Positions 8,460 to 18,900 of a DNA stretch of 59,017 nt are shown here, in pieces; within the stretch, counting starts at the first letter, position 1, and the number at the start of each line of letters is the position of its first letter. The DNA comes from Sphingobacterium allocomposti (lineage in GTDB: Bacteria; Bacteroidota; Bacteroidia; Sphingobacteriales; Sphingobacteriaceae): positions 1-59,017 of the forward strand of contig NZ_VNHX01000028.1 of the NCBI RefSeq assembly GCF_008124885.1, given 5' to 3'. The notes under the pieces were generated by a model, which was not told the origin of the DNA, ran no database searches, and saw only the letters and a list, made by a program, of their open reading frames with translations. The position numbers and the translations under genes were made by a program.

Positions 8460-9485
8460 TTAAGTTGAACAATTCTTATTTTGCTTTCTTCGTGGCTTTG
8501 TAGCTGTCTTGATCTCATCAAGTGGCTGCCGCTCGTCCTCCGGTACTTCGCGGACCACCTCCTTCGGGTCTTTATCGTAGCGAAACCCTAAAAAGGTTGC
8601 CGGCTTCCGTATGCGGCCGGACTTGGTCCACGTGGCAAATTCAAAGTTGGCCACGAGTGTTGGCTGCACCCAGTGGGTGACAGCTCCTTTAGTATCCAGC
8701 ACCTTGTTGACGAACGGCGACTGCGCGGTTTCAAGCGCCTTCAGCTTTTGAAGGATCGCGGGCATTTCCTTCTCCTTATAGCCACCGCCCGAACGCCCGA
8801 TCCATTCCAGCTTTCCCTCTTTGTATGCTCCGAACAGCAGGCTTTTGAACGCGCGCGACTTGTCTGACTCGGCCCAGCCTCCGATCACGAATTCCTGCCG
8901 CTTCCGCGTCGGCACCTTGATCCAATCTTCCGTGCGGCTACCCTCCACGTAAAGGCTGTCCCTGCGCTTACCGACGACACCTTCGAGATTGAGCTTCAGG
9001 ACCTCCCCGTATAGGGCGTGCCCGTTGTCGAAGCTGTCGCTAAAGTGCAGCACCTCATTTTCCTTTAAAAGCATCTGAAGCAGCTCCTTGCGCGCATGAA
9101 GGGGCATCCCCCTCAGGTCGTTGCCGTCCAGCCAGAGGAGATCGAAGACATAGTAATAGATCGGCGTATTATGGCCGTTGTACTTTTGCAGGGCATCAAA
9201 ATCGGGCTGGCCGCGGTCGTTGAGCACTACCACTTCGCCATCGAGCACAACATCATGCTTCAATGCCTGCAGCGCTTCTGCCACCGGAGGATATTTCGAG
9301 GTATAGTTAAGGCCTCCCCGGGAATCCATCCGTACTTTCGGGCCGTCTTTGTAAGCGATGATCCGGTACCCGTCCCATTTGATCTCATAAAGATAGCCTT
9401 CCCAGCCGGGCACCTCTTTCATTAACGTGCACAGCATGGGCGAAATCCGCCGGGGCATCGTATCTTTTCCATCCTTCCTTTTCAT
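8460..9485 (-). CDS. ATP-dependent DNA ligase, LigD-type ligase module
   Basis: The product is 341 residues from ATG 9485 (MKRKDGKDTMPRR); the frame extends upstream to 9662 but without similarity. Motif I is YEIKWDGYR with the adenylated Lys at K36. YVFDLLWLDG (112-121) matches motif IIIa, LEGVVGK (167-173) motif IV and DWIKV (187-191) motif V. The C-terminal 130 residues form the OB fold (FGAYKEGKLEWIGRSGGGY, then PTLVANFEF). It is only the ligase part of LigD: the primase/polymerase and phosphoesterase modules are absent, and no Ku gene is in the window. It may seal breaks with a Ku encoded elsewhere, or act in base-damage repair beside AlkB. Confidence 0.92.
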   Translation of the reverse strand: MKRKDGKDTMPRRISPMLCTLMKEVPGWEGYLYEIKWDGYRIIAYKDGPKVRMDSRGGLNYTSKYPPVAEALQALKHDVVLDGEVVVLNDRGQPDFDALQKYNGHNTPIYYYVFDLLWLDGNDLRGMPLHARKELLQMLLKENEVLHFSDSFDNGHALYGEVLKLNLEGVVGKRRDSLYVEGSRTEDWIKVPTRKRQEFVIGGWAESDKSRAFKSLLFGAYKEGKLEWIGRSGGGYKEKEMPAILQKLKALETAQSPFVNKVLDTKGAVTHWVQPTLVANFEFATWTKSGRIRKPATFLGFRYDKDPKEVVREVPEDERQPLDEIKTATKPRRKQNKNCST

Positions 9486-9736
9486 GACGCTGTTAATAGT
9501 ACGGTATTTGAACGCTGCTTGGCAAGTTTGGTTTCGTGCCACACACGGTATTCCTCTTAAAATTTGAAACGAGGCAACCGCGGCAAAGTGTGCCGGCGAA
9601 GTTTCAGATCCCATCCAAAGAACATGACTTTGGTCTTGAGCGGTTACGGTGTCCCCGCACAAAAACTAGAATAGCGCTGACGACGTTCTATAACAGGCAC
9701 GGACTCATCCGGCACGGTTATCCATTAATATTGGAC

Positions 9737-10396
9737 ATGGCACTATTTGACGATACGGAAATGTTTACCAGGGGCGGTTCTGAAAGAAGGACGTTTGATC
9801 TCCCGGATATGAATCTGATGCTGTACGAAGGCTTCGTCCCGAAAGAAGAGGCTGATCATTATTACACGACGTTGCTGCATGCCACGCCATGGCAGCAGTA
9901 CCAGATGCCAATGTACGACAAGATTGTTACTGCGCCCCGCATGATCGCCTGGTACGGCGAGCAAGGCCTGGCCGGAGAAGATGCGCTCCCCTGGACGCCG
10001 GAACTGACCAGCTTGCGGGAAAAGGTAGAGGAAGAAACGGGTATTGCGTTCAATGCCGTCCTCCTGAATCTATACCGGAATGGCAGCGACAGCGTGGCCT
10101 GGCATTCCGACAACGAACACCGTACGGGTAAAAACCCGAGTATCGCTTCCGTTACTTTCGGACAGACACGGCCATTTCGGTTTCGTCATAAAATTAAAAA
10201 AGAGGTTCCACAGCTGGAAATCCTGCTACATCATGGAGCGTTGCTCCTAATCTCGGGAACCACGAACACATTCTGGGAGCATCAGATCCCGAAGTCCGCA
10301 AAGCAGCTGCTGCCGAGGATCAACCTGACCTTCCGAACACTTAAACCAATCCAGAACCAGAAAGATCTTGGCGTGGAAAGACAGACCTGGCAATAA
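9737..10396 (+). CDS. alkB: AlkB-family 2-oxoglutarate/Fe(II) dioxygenase
   Basis: The product is 219 residues from ATG 9737 (MALFDDTEMF); 67 open codons upstream have no similarity and this start gives a normal ALKBH2/3-like length. Iron ligands are H123 and D125 (AWHSDNE) and H182 (FWEHQIPK). R194 and R200 (PRINLTFR) would bind 2-oxoglutarate and the substrate side. NLYRNGSDSVAWHSD is the classic AlkB signature. The family removes methyl groups from N1-methyladenine and N3-methylcytosine by oxidation. It is divergent from the ligase gene with a 251-bp shared upstream region, suggesting joint control of alkylation repair. Confidence 0.93.
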   Translation: MALFDDTEMFTRGGSERRTFDLPDMNLMLYEGFVPKEEADHYYTTLLHATPWQQYQMPMYDKIVTAPRMIAWYGEQGLAGEDALPWTPELTSLREKVEEETGIAFNAVLLNLYRNGSDSVAWHSDNEHRTGKNPSIASVTFGQTRPFRFRHKIKKEVPQLEILLHHGALLLISGTTNTFWEHQIPKSAKQLLPRINLTFRTLKPIQNQKDLGVERQTWQ

Positions 10397-10522
10397 ATGT
10401 CAAAACTAATGATCACAACATGAGAAGACTTCCTTTACTTATTATAGCTTAACTATCATCACGAGATATCTCAGGATGTTCCGTTTCTATTAGAACGGCT
10501 GTTTACCTATAGCAAGCCTTGC

Positions 10523-10551
10523 TTGAAACCTCTCCCAAAATATTATATTTA
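10523..10551 (+). promoter_or_regulatory. promoter TTG-N18-TATATTTA
   Basis: TTG (10523-10525), an 18-bp spacer and TATATTTA (10544-10551) fit the Bacteroidota housekeeping promoter. The predicted start near 10558 leaves a short leader carrying AAGGAG before the acetyltransferase ATG at 10572. Confidence 0.6.
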
Positions 10552-10571
10552 CCTGCTTCAAAGGAGTGGCG

Positions 10572-11048
10572 ATGAATAAAAACAGTGATTCAGTAAAGAT
10601 GTTGAAGGAAAACATAGTTGTTCGGACGATGAGCAACGGCGACATAGACGAGCTGGTCGCTATATGGCTTGATGTCTCCATAAAAGCACACGATTTCATC
10701 CCCAAGAAATATTGGGTGGAAAACAAAACCTTGATGAAAGCGGACTATCTTCCGAATGCGGAGATCTATGTTGCCGAAGTAGCGGGCCGTATTGATGGCT
10801 TTGTGGCGTTGATTAAAAATCATATAGCGGCCTTCTTTGTGCGAAGCGAACAGCAAGGCAAAGGAATCGGGACAATCTTGTTGGATTACGCCAGAGAACT
10901 TCGTTCGGAATTGACCCTGAACGTTTATCAGAAGAACAAGAAGAGCGTGTCGTTCTACCAAGCTAAAGGCTTTGAAATTGCCGCAGAAACATGGGATGAA
11001 CGGACACAGGAAATGGAATTTATAATGCGCTGGGTAAAGCCGAGCTAA
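10572..11048 (+). CDS. GNAT family N-acetyltransferase
   Basis: The product has 158 residues. A near-perfect Shine-Dalgarno AAGGAG (10561-10566) sits five bases before ATG 10572 and decides the start over an in-frame GTG at 10566 that lies inside it. Motif A of the GNAT fold is VRSEQQGKGIGTILLDYAR (Q-x-x-G-x-G/A acetyl-CoA pyrophosphate loop). Downstream, LNVYQKNKKSVSFYQAKGF is the conserved C-terminal strand-helix. The acceptor substrate is unknown; the sequence looks like the YjaB-type group. Strong SD sequences are uncommon in this phylum. The gene is monocistronic, facing a convergent VOC gene. Confidence 0.88.
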   Translation: MNKNSDSVKMLKENIVVRTMSNGDIDELVAIWLDVSIKAHDFIPKKYWVENKTLMKADYLPNAEIYVAEVAGRIDGFVALIKNHIAAFFVRSEQQGKGIGTILLDYARELRSELTLNVYQKNKKSVSFYQAKGFEIAAETWDERTQEMEFIMRWVKPS

Positions 11049-11067
11049 TTTCTACCTATGACTGTAT

Positions 11068-11105
11068 CTTTTAACACTGCTATCCGTTTTTAACACTGCT
11101 ATCCG
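11068..11105. repeat. 19-bp tandem duplication
   Basis: TTTTAACACTGCTATCCG occurs twice in direct tandem (11068-11086 and 11087-11105) between the convergent acetyltransferase and VOC genes. It looks like a recent slippage or short duplication; no function is apparent. Confidence 0.7.
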
Positions 11106-11121
11106 TTTTGGGCCATAAAGA

Positions 11122-11499
11122 TTACTTCTCAACATCACGCTGTTGCAGGTTAAAAACTGTACCTGCGGGGTCTTGAATCCAGTGCATATTTTCCGGCAAC
11201 TCCTCCAATTCATCGCATATGTCGATACCGTTAGACAACAAATAACTTGTGGCGTCCGACACGTTTGGCACCGTCAGCTGCAACCAGGTTTCCGAATGAG
11301 TGTAATTATCGACACAGTCAAGCCAAATAACATTATTACCGAATTTGACCTCATGCGTCCTGGACACGGTAGGATTGTTGATAGGTTTTTCCGAAACGTC
11401 AAGCTTCAATATATCCCTGTAAAAAGCAACAGTCTTGTCGTATTTGCATTTAGGTATTTTAATAGCGATATTGATTCCTGCCTCAAATTTTTGGTCCAT
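11122..11499 (-). CDS. VOC (glyoxalase/bleomycin-resistance fold) family protein
   Basis: The product is 125 residues from ATG 11499 (MDQKFEAGINIAIKIP); an earlier start at 11595 adds 32 residues without similarity. A single VOC module is seen: strand AINIAIKIP-like, then KTVAFYRDILKLDVS, the EVKFGNNVIWLDC strand, TWLQLTVPNV, and ENMHWIQDPAGTVFNLQQ at the end, where family members place a metal or substrate residue. Short VOC proteins dimerise to form the active site. Substrate unknown. Confidence 0.78.
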   Translation of the reverse strand: MDQKFEAGINIAIKIPKCKYDKTVAFYRDILKLDVSEKPINNPTVSRTHEVKFGNNVIWLDCVDNYTHSETWLQLTVPNVSDATSYLLSNGIDICDELEELPENMHWIQDPAGTVFNLQQRDVEK

Positions 11500-12024
11500 A
11501 TAGTTCTGTTTTAGATAAATTATGAGTATAGCCGAACGTTTCTTATACGGCAAATATAACAGTGCAGTGTCTTTAGGTAGCTTATCATAGGACAAGAAAT
11601 GTACTCGTAATGTAGAGGCTAGGGAACAAATTGTCTAAACCTTAAAACGAACGCTGCAACTCGTTATCGGTAACCGCATCCCGGGATCCGACACGACAGC
11701 TTTTTGAGCGGTACACAGCAACAAAACATTATTACGGGCAAACGGATACCAACGGTATCTAGAAAAAGTCGACTTTTACGAACGGTTCCAGGGGTGTTGC
11801 CTGATTTCTTTTATGCACTAGCATACGTTGTTTCCTCCATCATCAGGTGGTGTGTGGCATTTTAATTGTGGAAGCTAATGGATTCTTTACAACGGTACAG
11901 TCGATTGCGGATAAACGAGCTATAAGTGAATACCGGAGCCTATGGTAGATAAAACGTCGTATATTTCGTTGATTGTCCGTATAAATTGTTAAGAAATTAA
12001 AAAAACATCAATAAGAAAAAAGCT
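11500..12024. other. intergenic region, nothing recognised
   Basis: About 525 bp separate the divergent VOC and SRPBCC genes. No gene, tRNA, clear promoter or strong hairpin was found. The segment is not part of either dispersed repeat family. Confidence 0.5.
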
Positions 12025-12489
12025 ATGGATTCACTGACAACAAACATAGAAATATCGGTTCCGCGTGAAAAGGCATTTGATTTCTTTATTAATAGACTAA
12101 CCCATTGGTGGCCAAAAGAATATACGTGGTCGAACGAAAAGTTGGTCGAATTAAGCATAGATCCTGTTCCAAACGGACTGTGCAGCGAAATTGGTCCTAA
12201 TGGGTTCCGTTGTGATTGGGGCACGGTATTAACTGTCGATACAGGTCGGAGTCTGTCGATGAAATGGCAGCTCACGCCTGAGCGGAATCCCGAACCTGAT
12301 GCCGACAAGGCCAGTGTTGTACATATCCGATTTGAGGAAATTTCCGAAAACCGGACTTGCATCCATCTCATACACGAACAGTTTTCCAGTCATGGGGAGA
12401 ACGCTGAACAATATAGGGATGCAATGGCTTCGGCGCAAGGGTGGCCTTATTTGTTGTCGTCGTTCGCAGCTTATGCCCAGAAACTATGA
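12025..12489 (+). CDS. SRPBCC (AHSA1-like) domain protein
   Basis: The product is 154 residues and one START/Bet v 1-type helix-grip fold. The N-terminal strand-helix TTNIEISVPREKAFDFFIN with HWWPKEYTW is typical of the AHSA1 branch. The central strands run from CDWGTVLTVDTGRSLSMKWQL, and the C-terminal amphipathic helix is GWPYLLSSFAAYAQ. Members bind hydrophobic ligands or act as toxin-response and stress proteins. No operon partner is evident: the next ORF is 110 bp away and short. The ATG follows an A-rich leader. Confidence 0.85.
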   Translation: MDSLTTNIEISVPREKAFDFFINRLTHWWPKEYTWSNEKLVELSIDPVPNGLCSEIGPNGFRCDWGTVLTVDTGRSLSMKWQLTPERNPEPDADKASVVHIRFEEISENRTCIHLIHEQFSSHGENAEQYRDAMASAQGWPYLLSSFAAYAQKL

Positions 12490-12599
12490 AACCTGATTTT
12501 ATTAAGAGTAGTGATACAACCCTGACGCTTGAAAGAAGGGCGTAGAATTATCTTTTGAATGGGAAGAAATAATTCACTAATTTTATACCGAGGGCATAA

Positions 12600-12761
12600 A
12601 TGACGACTCTTCTATTAACCGCTCCAAACGTTTGTATCACCACTCAAAACCTCAATACCTATCAACGCTCCCTGTGGGTACTGATCATTGTGCTAGGTAA
12701 CCTCATAGGATGGATACTTTACTGGGCTATTGGCAGGAAAGGTGAGAAACAAACAAGCTAA
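12600..12761 (+). CDS. small PLDc_N-like membrane protein (53 aa), possibly truncated
   Basis: The residues RSLWVLIIVLGNLIGWILYWAIGRKG match the C-terminal half of the PLDc_N domain, a two-helix module in small membrane proteins and at the N-terminus of cardiolipin synthases. The usual first transmembrane helix is missing; the N-terminal 24 residues are polar (TAPNVCITTQNLNTYQ). An in-frame stop directly precedes the ATG. This may be a decayed or shortened PLDc_N protein. The rest of 12490-12946 shows nothing else. Confidence 0.5.
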   Translation: MTTLLLTAPNVCITTQNLNTYQRSLWVLIIVLGNLIGWILYWAIGRKGEKQTS

Positions 12762-12946
12762 ACGAGTAATATTATCAAGCCTGACCCCTCGAAGCTATAC
12801 CCAATAGCACAACCCAGTGTCGAGTCTAAAAGCGCTAGAAAAGCCCACTTATCGTCTACATGTAAAAGTCTAACAGTTTTTATCGCATGTCTGCCTAACA
12901 CCATTTATTTCAAATCTGATAGTAACTACATATGCACATATCAGTG

Positions 12947-14443
12947 CTAGTCAGAGACGGGCTTGAAGGAAAGCTGCTGGATCCGCGGCCGGGGTTCTGG
13001 AGACAAAGCAAAGAAAACCTCTACCCGTCCCCGCTCGCCTTCAATCAGGAAGGTGCCCCGCAGATTGTTGATTGCGACGATATCGTGCACCTTCACGACG
13101 GCGCCAATTTCGTCAAAAACCGCTTTTGATTTAGCTCTCAACACCGAGGGTACGTTGTCCTGAAAGAAATTATCGGAAAAATCCGCTTTGTTTTCTTCGG
13201 CTTCCTGCCAGTCTGGCAAGTAACGCAATAGCGTCTGTCTCCGCTGCTCCAACACTTCCGAAACCTCTTTTTTCCAAGGAGATAAGCCCGCACGGCGCAC
13301 AATCTCTGTCGCCACCTTCGTGTTGATATCAGCAGCCGGGAAATAAGTGGTATTACTGAAACACACCAATCCAAAGCCGTATTCCGGGAGGATAATCCAA
13401 TTACTTCCAAAACCGGGCAGCCCGCCTGTATGTCCTACTGTTGTCACCTGATTCTCGTCTCTGGTCCATTTCAACGCATACCCGTACGCAAAAGCCGTTA
13501 AATTTCCGTTATGCGCTGTCAACGTATTGAACACCCACGGACGCTGCATCTCGCGCAGGGAAGACCGCCGGAGGGGCTGCACATCCTTGCCACTGCGGGC
13601 AGGCCAGGCCTGCTGATGAAATGCCATGTACTTCGCAAAGTCGCCCAGCGTGGATAGCATTCCTCCCATCGCGCCGTACACACCATGCCGTACCATGATT
13701 TCGGGGACGTGTGCGCCATTCAGCCAGCGATATCCCTTAGCCAGCTGCGGCGCGGGTACCTCGGTATATTCCCAATAGGTGTCGCGCATGTTCAGTGGCT
13801 GCAAAATATGCTCGTTGATATATTGATCAAAAGACTGACCGCTGACATGCCGGATGATTTCGCCGAGCATGGCAAAAGGAGTATTACTATACTCGTAGCC
13901 TACGCCCGGCGTATTGGAAAATGCAAAGCCTTCCTCCATCAGCTTATAAAACGTATCTGTCGACATATCTAACAGCCGATCGCCCCAAGGATCGTCCTCG
14001 GGCAGGCCCGACGTATGTGTTAACAGATCGCGGATCGTGATGGTTGGCGCATCGTCGGTGGGAAGCGGCTGTTTTCTGAAGGCCGGCAGGTATTGCCACA
14101 CCGGATCATCCAGCCTCAGCTTTCCGGCATCGCGCAGCTGCAGGATTGCTACGGCAACAAAGCTTTTTGTCATGGATGCCATACGAAATACCGACTTTTC
14201 GGTGACAGGTATTTTTTTATCAACATCTGCATATCCGAGTGTACCGATATGCAATATATTGCCATCGCACACCAGGGCGTAGGCCAGACCGGGTGAGTGC
14301 CGCTGCCCGGCAAATGTCCGGTAGGCGCTGTCAATCATCGGGATGGTGCTTTTGATGGCAGCCAGCCGGTCAGCCGGCTGGGCAAAGCTTAGCACCACCC
14401 CCATCAAAAGCATCACACAGCATACGGTTCGCTTTTCTTTCAT
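12947..14443 (-). CDS. exported class C serine hydrolase (beta-lactamase/D-Ala peptidase fold)
   Basis: The product is 498 residues from ATG 14443 (MKEKRTVCCVMLLMGVVLSFAQ, a Sec signal). Catalytic motifs are S90-M-T-K93, the YxN motif Y185-S-N187 and H338-T-G340, in class C beta-lactamase/DD-peptidase order. The C-terminal 120 residues are an accessory domain. Such proteins include D-aminopeptidases, DD-carboxypeptidases and esterases, so beta-lactam hydrolysis should not be assumed. It follows SusD by 11 bp and ends the catabolic locus, so it probably acts in the periplasm or at the surface on substrate bound by SusC/SusD. Confidence 0.9.
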   Translation of the reverse strand: MKEKRTVCCVMLLMGVVLSFAQPADRLAAIKSTIPMIDSAYRTFAGQRHSPGLAYALVCDGNILHIGTLGYADVDKKIPVTEKSVFRMASMTKSFVAVAILQLRDAGKLRLDDPVWQYLPAFRKQPLPTDDAPTITIRDLLTHTSGLPEDDPWGDRLLDMSTDTFYKLMEEGFAFSNTPGVGYEYSNTPFAMLGEIIRHVSGQSFDQYINEHILQPLNMRDTYWEYTEVPAPQLAKGYRWLNGAHVPEIMVRHGVYGAMGGMLSTLGDFAKYMAFHQQAWPARSGKDVQPLRRSSLREMQRPWVFNTLTAHNGNLTAFAYGYALKWTRDENQVTTVGHTGGLPGFGSNWIILPEYGFGLVCFSNTTYFPAADINTKVATEIVRRAGLSPWKKEVSEVLEQRRQTLLRYLPDWQEAEENKADFSDNFFQDNVPSVLRAKSKAVFDEIGAVVKVHDIVAINNLRGTFLIEGERGRVEVFFALSPEPRPRIQQLSFKPVSD

Positions 14444-14454
14444 GATAGCATACA

Positions 14455-15891
14455 TTAAGGCTTATCCCACCATAGAGGCGTATCCAGCGGCTCCTGTCCG
14501 GGGATGTTTCCTCCATTGTTTACGAGTTCTACATTTGGAATAGCTATGCGTCGGATAAAGTTGGACAATACCGCTCCTATTGGCATCGTAAACCCTTCAT
14601 AGGCGTAGTCATGCCTACGCGCATCATTCCAGGCTTCGTAGTTGAGGTAGGTTACCACATACTTTTCTTTGAAAATCAGGTCGAGGGTCAGACTATTAGC
14701 TCCGACGCCCACGGTGGGCTCTTTGATATATGCTTCTGCCTCGGCCGCCGGCACGCCAAGCATATTCATGCTTGCCTGGATGCCATCAAGGTAAGCCGCA
14801 TAGGCGCGTGCCGCAAAGCCGCCGCGCAGGGCTGCTTCAGCTTCGACAAATTTGAGCTCCGCATAGGTCATGATGAAGATCGGCGATGTATTGCCGGTCA
14901 GCGGACTGTTGGTCGAAATGTAGCACTCGTCGTGGATTGTATTAGCGGCGTTCCCCTGATTACCGCCACCATTGGGCGTACCTACATAGTTGCCGTGCAC
15001 CGTCGCATCGGTAATGCGGCTTATACGGGGATCGACGATTCCATATGTGTGTCCATTCAGATGGTTGATAAAATTAGTAGACAACCAGCCACCCAAGGTG
15101 CCGCCGAGATTGTTGGTAGCGATGGTAGCCCAGGGATTATTCCCCGTAAACACGCCCATCTTCATGTCGTCCGCGGACGATTCATAGGCGTTGTCCAATG
15201 CGTTGAGCACCGCCTGCGGATCGTACGTCGGCTTCTTCGTAAACTTATTTAGGTAACGCGCCTTTAGACCATGGGCAGTACGCAGCCAAGCGTCTACATC
15301 ACCATGGTGAATGACATCCAGATTTTCATCCAGCGCAATGGTAGCATCGGTGGCCCCCAATGCCACAATAGCCTCGTCTATCAGCTGCCCGATCGTCTCC
15401 TGCACCTGTTCCTCTGAATCATATACCGGCGTGAAGGTATCGACCTTGTTGAAAGCTTCGGTGTACGGAACCGTGCCCCATGTATCGGCCACCAAACCAA
15501 GCTGGTAGGCTATCAACAGCTTGCCCACCCCGACATGCAGTGTCGCGCCGGACTCCTCGGCCGCGCTCACCATATCATAGGCGTCCGACATGCCGTAATA
15601 GGCCTGCGACCAAGAGGTGGACAGGTCTGTAATCTGGTAGGTGTCTGTTTCGGATCCCGATGTCGGACTCGCTGTATACTGCACATAGCTGCTTACCGCA
15701 CTGCCATAGCGCTGTGCATTGAGGCCTACCCGGTGCGTCACCGATCCTAACAGGGAGTTCACGCTCGGCGCCGTAACTAGGTTGGGGTTGTTTCCTACAT
15801 CAAAATAATCGCTGCAGCTTTGTACGGATAGAGCCAACGCCAGGATAGCTATGCTTAACGTTTTTGATGGTTTCATATTTTTGATTTTCAT
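14455..15891 (-). CDS. SusD/RagB-like substrate-binding lipoprotein
   Basis: The product is 478 residues. The lipoprotein signal ends LALSVQSCSDYFDV with the lipidated Cys at 26; a second in-frame Met at residue 6 could be the true start. The fold is the shorter SusD-like_2 type: helical TPR-like N-terminal part (AYYGMSDAYDMV, GKLLIAYQLGLVADTWGTVPYTEAF) and a C-terminal half with FIMTYAELKFVEAEAAL and YEAWNDARR. It would lid the SusC barrel at the cell surface. The gap to SusC is only 15 bp. Neighbouring peptidases rather than glycosidases suggest a peptide ligand. Confidence 0.92.
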   Translation of the reverse strand: MKIKNMKPSKTLSIAILALALSVQSCSDYFDVGNNPNLVTAPSVNSLLGSVTHRVGLNAQRYGSAVSSYVQYTASPTSGSETDTYQITDLSTSWSQAYYGMSDAYDMVSAAEESGATLHVGVGKLLIAYQLGLVADTWGTVPYTEAFNKVDTFTPVYDSEEQVQETIGQLIDEAIVALGATDATIALDENLDVIHHGDVDAWLRTAHGLKARYLNKFTKKPTYDPQAVLNALDNAYESSADDMKMGVFTGNNPWATIATNNLGGTLGGWLSTNFINHLNGHTYGIVDPRISRITDATVHGNYVGTPNGGGNQGNAANTIHDECYISTNSPLTGNTSPIFIMTYAELKFVEAEAALRGGFAARAYAAYLDGIQASMNMLGVPAAEAEAYIKEPTVGVGANSLTLDLIFKEKYVVTYLNYEAWNDARRHDYAYEGFTMPIGAVLSNFIRRIAIPNVELVNNGGNIPGQEPLDTPLWWDKP

Positions 15892-15906
15892 GATCCTTTC
15901 CTCGTG

Positions 15907-18900
15907 TTAAAATCCAAGATTCAATGTAAACAAATAGCTCCGTAATGCCGGGTAGGTCATGCCGGCAAAGCCCTCCGCGTTCGAACCGCTATTGGTGGTC
16001 GAGCTCTCTGGATCATACCCATTATAATTGGTAAACACCAACAGGTTGTTTCCCGTTAAGCTCACGGAAGCATTCTTGATAACCTTGCTGCTGAACCATT
16101 TGGAAGGGAAATTGTAATTCACCGAGACGGACCGCAACTTGACCCAGCTGGCATCCTGCACAAAAAACTCGGAGTTTCCGCGATGGTAGTTCCGATAGTA
16201 GCCGTTGCCATAGTTACGCCCTGTTTTAGGATCCACGCCCTGTCCAAGCCAAACTTCCTGCGTATTGGGTGTACCATCGGCGAGTACGCCTTCGAATACC
16301 ATGTAATCGTTTCTATTCAATGTATAATCGGCCATACCGAAAGCCGAGAGGAAGTTATCCATCTGGTTATAATATTTTTGCCCGAACTGTCCGTCAACGA
16401 GCACCGCTACTGCCAGATTCTTGTATTTAAAACTATTGTACCATCCGCCGATGAACTTCGGAAACACATTGCCCAGCTGTTTTTTATCGGATACCGCTGT
16501 CAATACCGGGAACCCGTCTGCCCCGATCAGGATCGGACGGCTTTCATCGATGGTTTTTCCCTGATGCAGTCCGGCCGCCATTTCTTCCGGCGTGTAGTAG
16601 CGTTGATGCGCGCGGCCATATAAAATACCATAGGCTTCTCCCGGAACAACGCGCATTTCCACATTTGAGCTCAGGTAGCCGAATTCGGAAGCTACGACCA
16701 GTTCTCCGCCTTCGCCGCCCGCCTGATCTGACAGCGACAGAACCTTGTTCCGGTTGGCCGAAAGATTAAATTCGGTATCCCATGTAAAACTGCCGGTTTT
16801 GACGGGCGTGGCACCGAGGGTCATTTCTACCCCGCTGTTACGGATATTCCCTACGTTGATGGACGCCCGGGCAAACCCGGTGGCGGTGGATATCGGGGCC
16901 TGCATAATCTGGTCGATCGAGGTAGAGTGATAATAGTTTCCGTCAAAACGCAACCGGCTGTTAAAGAAATTCATTACCAAGCCCACCTCGTACGTATTGG
17001 TAAACTCTGGTCTCAGCTCGGGATTCCCCAGCAGTCCGCCCCGGGTAAAGCCCGTATACCCTGTGGGCAAACTGGTGTAGCCTGTGTAGCCGTTGCTCGT
17101 TGCATAGGGAAGCGCATCTTTACCGATCTGTGCATACGACAACCGCAGACGCGCGTGGTTGATGACCTCGGGTAATCGTATGTGGTCGGAGGCCACATAA
17201 CTCAAGCTTACCGATGGATAGAAAAAAGAGTTGTTCGGACTATCCAGCGATGAGGTAATATCGTTCCGGAGTGTTGCATTCAGGTATAAATATTCCCGGA
17301 AAGCGAGCGTCGCATCGGCAAATGTTCCCATCAGCCGATATTCCTGCCTATAGGTGTCTGCGGCAATGCCTTTCACGTTTGCCATATGAAACCAGTCGGG
17401 CACTGTCAGGTCCCAGCCTTCGGTCGCGGAGCGGTAGATCCGGCGGTCAAACAGTTCATTCCCCAAACGTAACGCTCCGTGAAAATCTGCCGACAGCTGA
17501 TGGGAGAAGTTGGCCATGAACGTACTGTTGAAGGTACGGTACTTCTCATCATAGACATTATAAAAGCCGCGTCCATCAGCACCATTGGCGCCATTAACCG
17601 GCACCAGGATTTCGCCCTCGAGCCCCCTATAGCCGACGGCCGTGGCCTGACGGTTATCCCGATAAGTATCCAGTCCGAATGTGTATACGAGATCTAACCA
17701 TCCCGTAGGCTTATAATTCAGGGTGGTATTTCCGATAAAGCGCAGGACGTCGTCATTAAAGCGGTTTGTCTCGGCGACGTAGATCGGGTTCTCAGACAGG
17801 CCGGGGAAGGCCATAAACAGCGTGCCGTCTTCTTTTTTATAGTTGCGCACATCCCAGCGCGGCACCCAATAAGCGAGCTGCTCGTTGTATAGCCCGGCGT
17901 TTCCGCGACTACCGCCGCTATTGTTAATACTCATGTTGGTCGAAACATTAAACTTCTCGCTGGCCTTTACCTTCGTGTTCAGCCGGGCCTGTATGTTGCT
18001 GAAATCCGAAAACGGCATGACGCCATTTTGCTTAAACTGGGAGAACGAAGAGTAGTACGTCATCATGTCCGATCCGCCAGATAGGCTCAGCGTATTTTTG
18101 AACTGGTTGCCCGTGTCGAAAGCATCTTCCAGATAATTATACAGCTTCGCCGGATGGGTCGGATCTATTTTACGGGCTTCCTCTACTGTTGGTCCAAAGG
18201 CCGGCCAGAATTCGTTGGTATTGTAGATGTTATTCCAGCCTTGCGTATAGGTATCCTGTAGTTTGGGGAATTTATTCACTTCGTCCAAGCCTGCCGAACC
18301 TTGGTAGTTGATTCTCAACGCGCCGCTTTTTCCGCTTTTCGTGGTAATGACCACCACGCCGTTCGACCCCCGAAGACCATAGAGCGCTGTCGCTGCACCG
18401 CCGCGCAGGATGTTCATCGACTCAATGTCGTCCGGGTTGATGTCCACGCCGCGGTTACTCATACCTCTGCCCTCAGCACCTCCCTGTGTCGACGTGCTGT
18501 TGTCCATGATCACACCGTCGATAACGAACAAGGGGGCATTATCGCGATCCGGATCCAAGGAGTTCACTCCGCGGATCTGAATTTTCGCTCCGGAGCCGGG
18601 CGCTCCTCCTGTGTTACGTACCTGTACACCGGCGACTTTACCCTGCAACGCGTTCACCATATTAGACTGCTTATTGACCGTGAGTTCCTCGGCAGAAACC
18701 GACTGTGCGGTATAGCCCAGGGAACGCTCCTCGCGTTTGATCCCGAAAGCAGTTACAGCTACTTCTTCAAGCGCAGACGACTCGGGCGACAGGACCACGT
18801 TGAGAGAAGCCGAATTGCCAACACGTATCTCTCTGGTGTCCATTCCGACATACCGGAATACCAATACGGCATCTGCCCCCGGCACATCAATTGTATAAAG

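Noticed and set aside
9486..9662. 59-codon N-terminal extension of the ligase
   Set aside because: The extension has no ligase features and would occupy the divergent AlkB promoter region.
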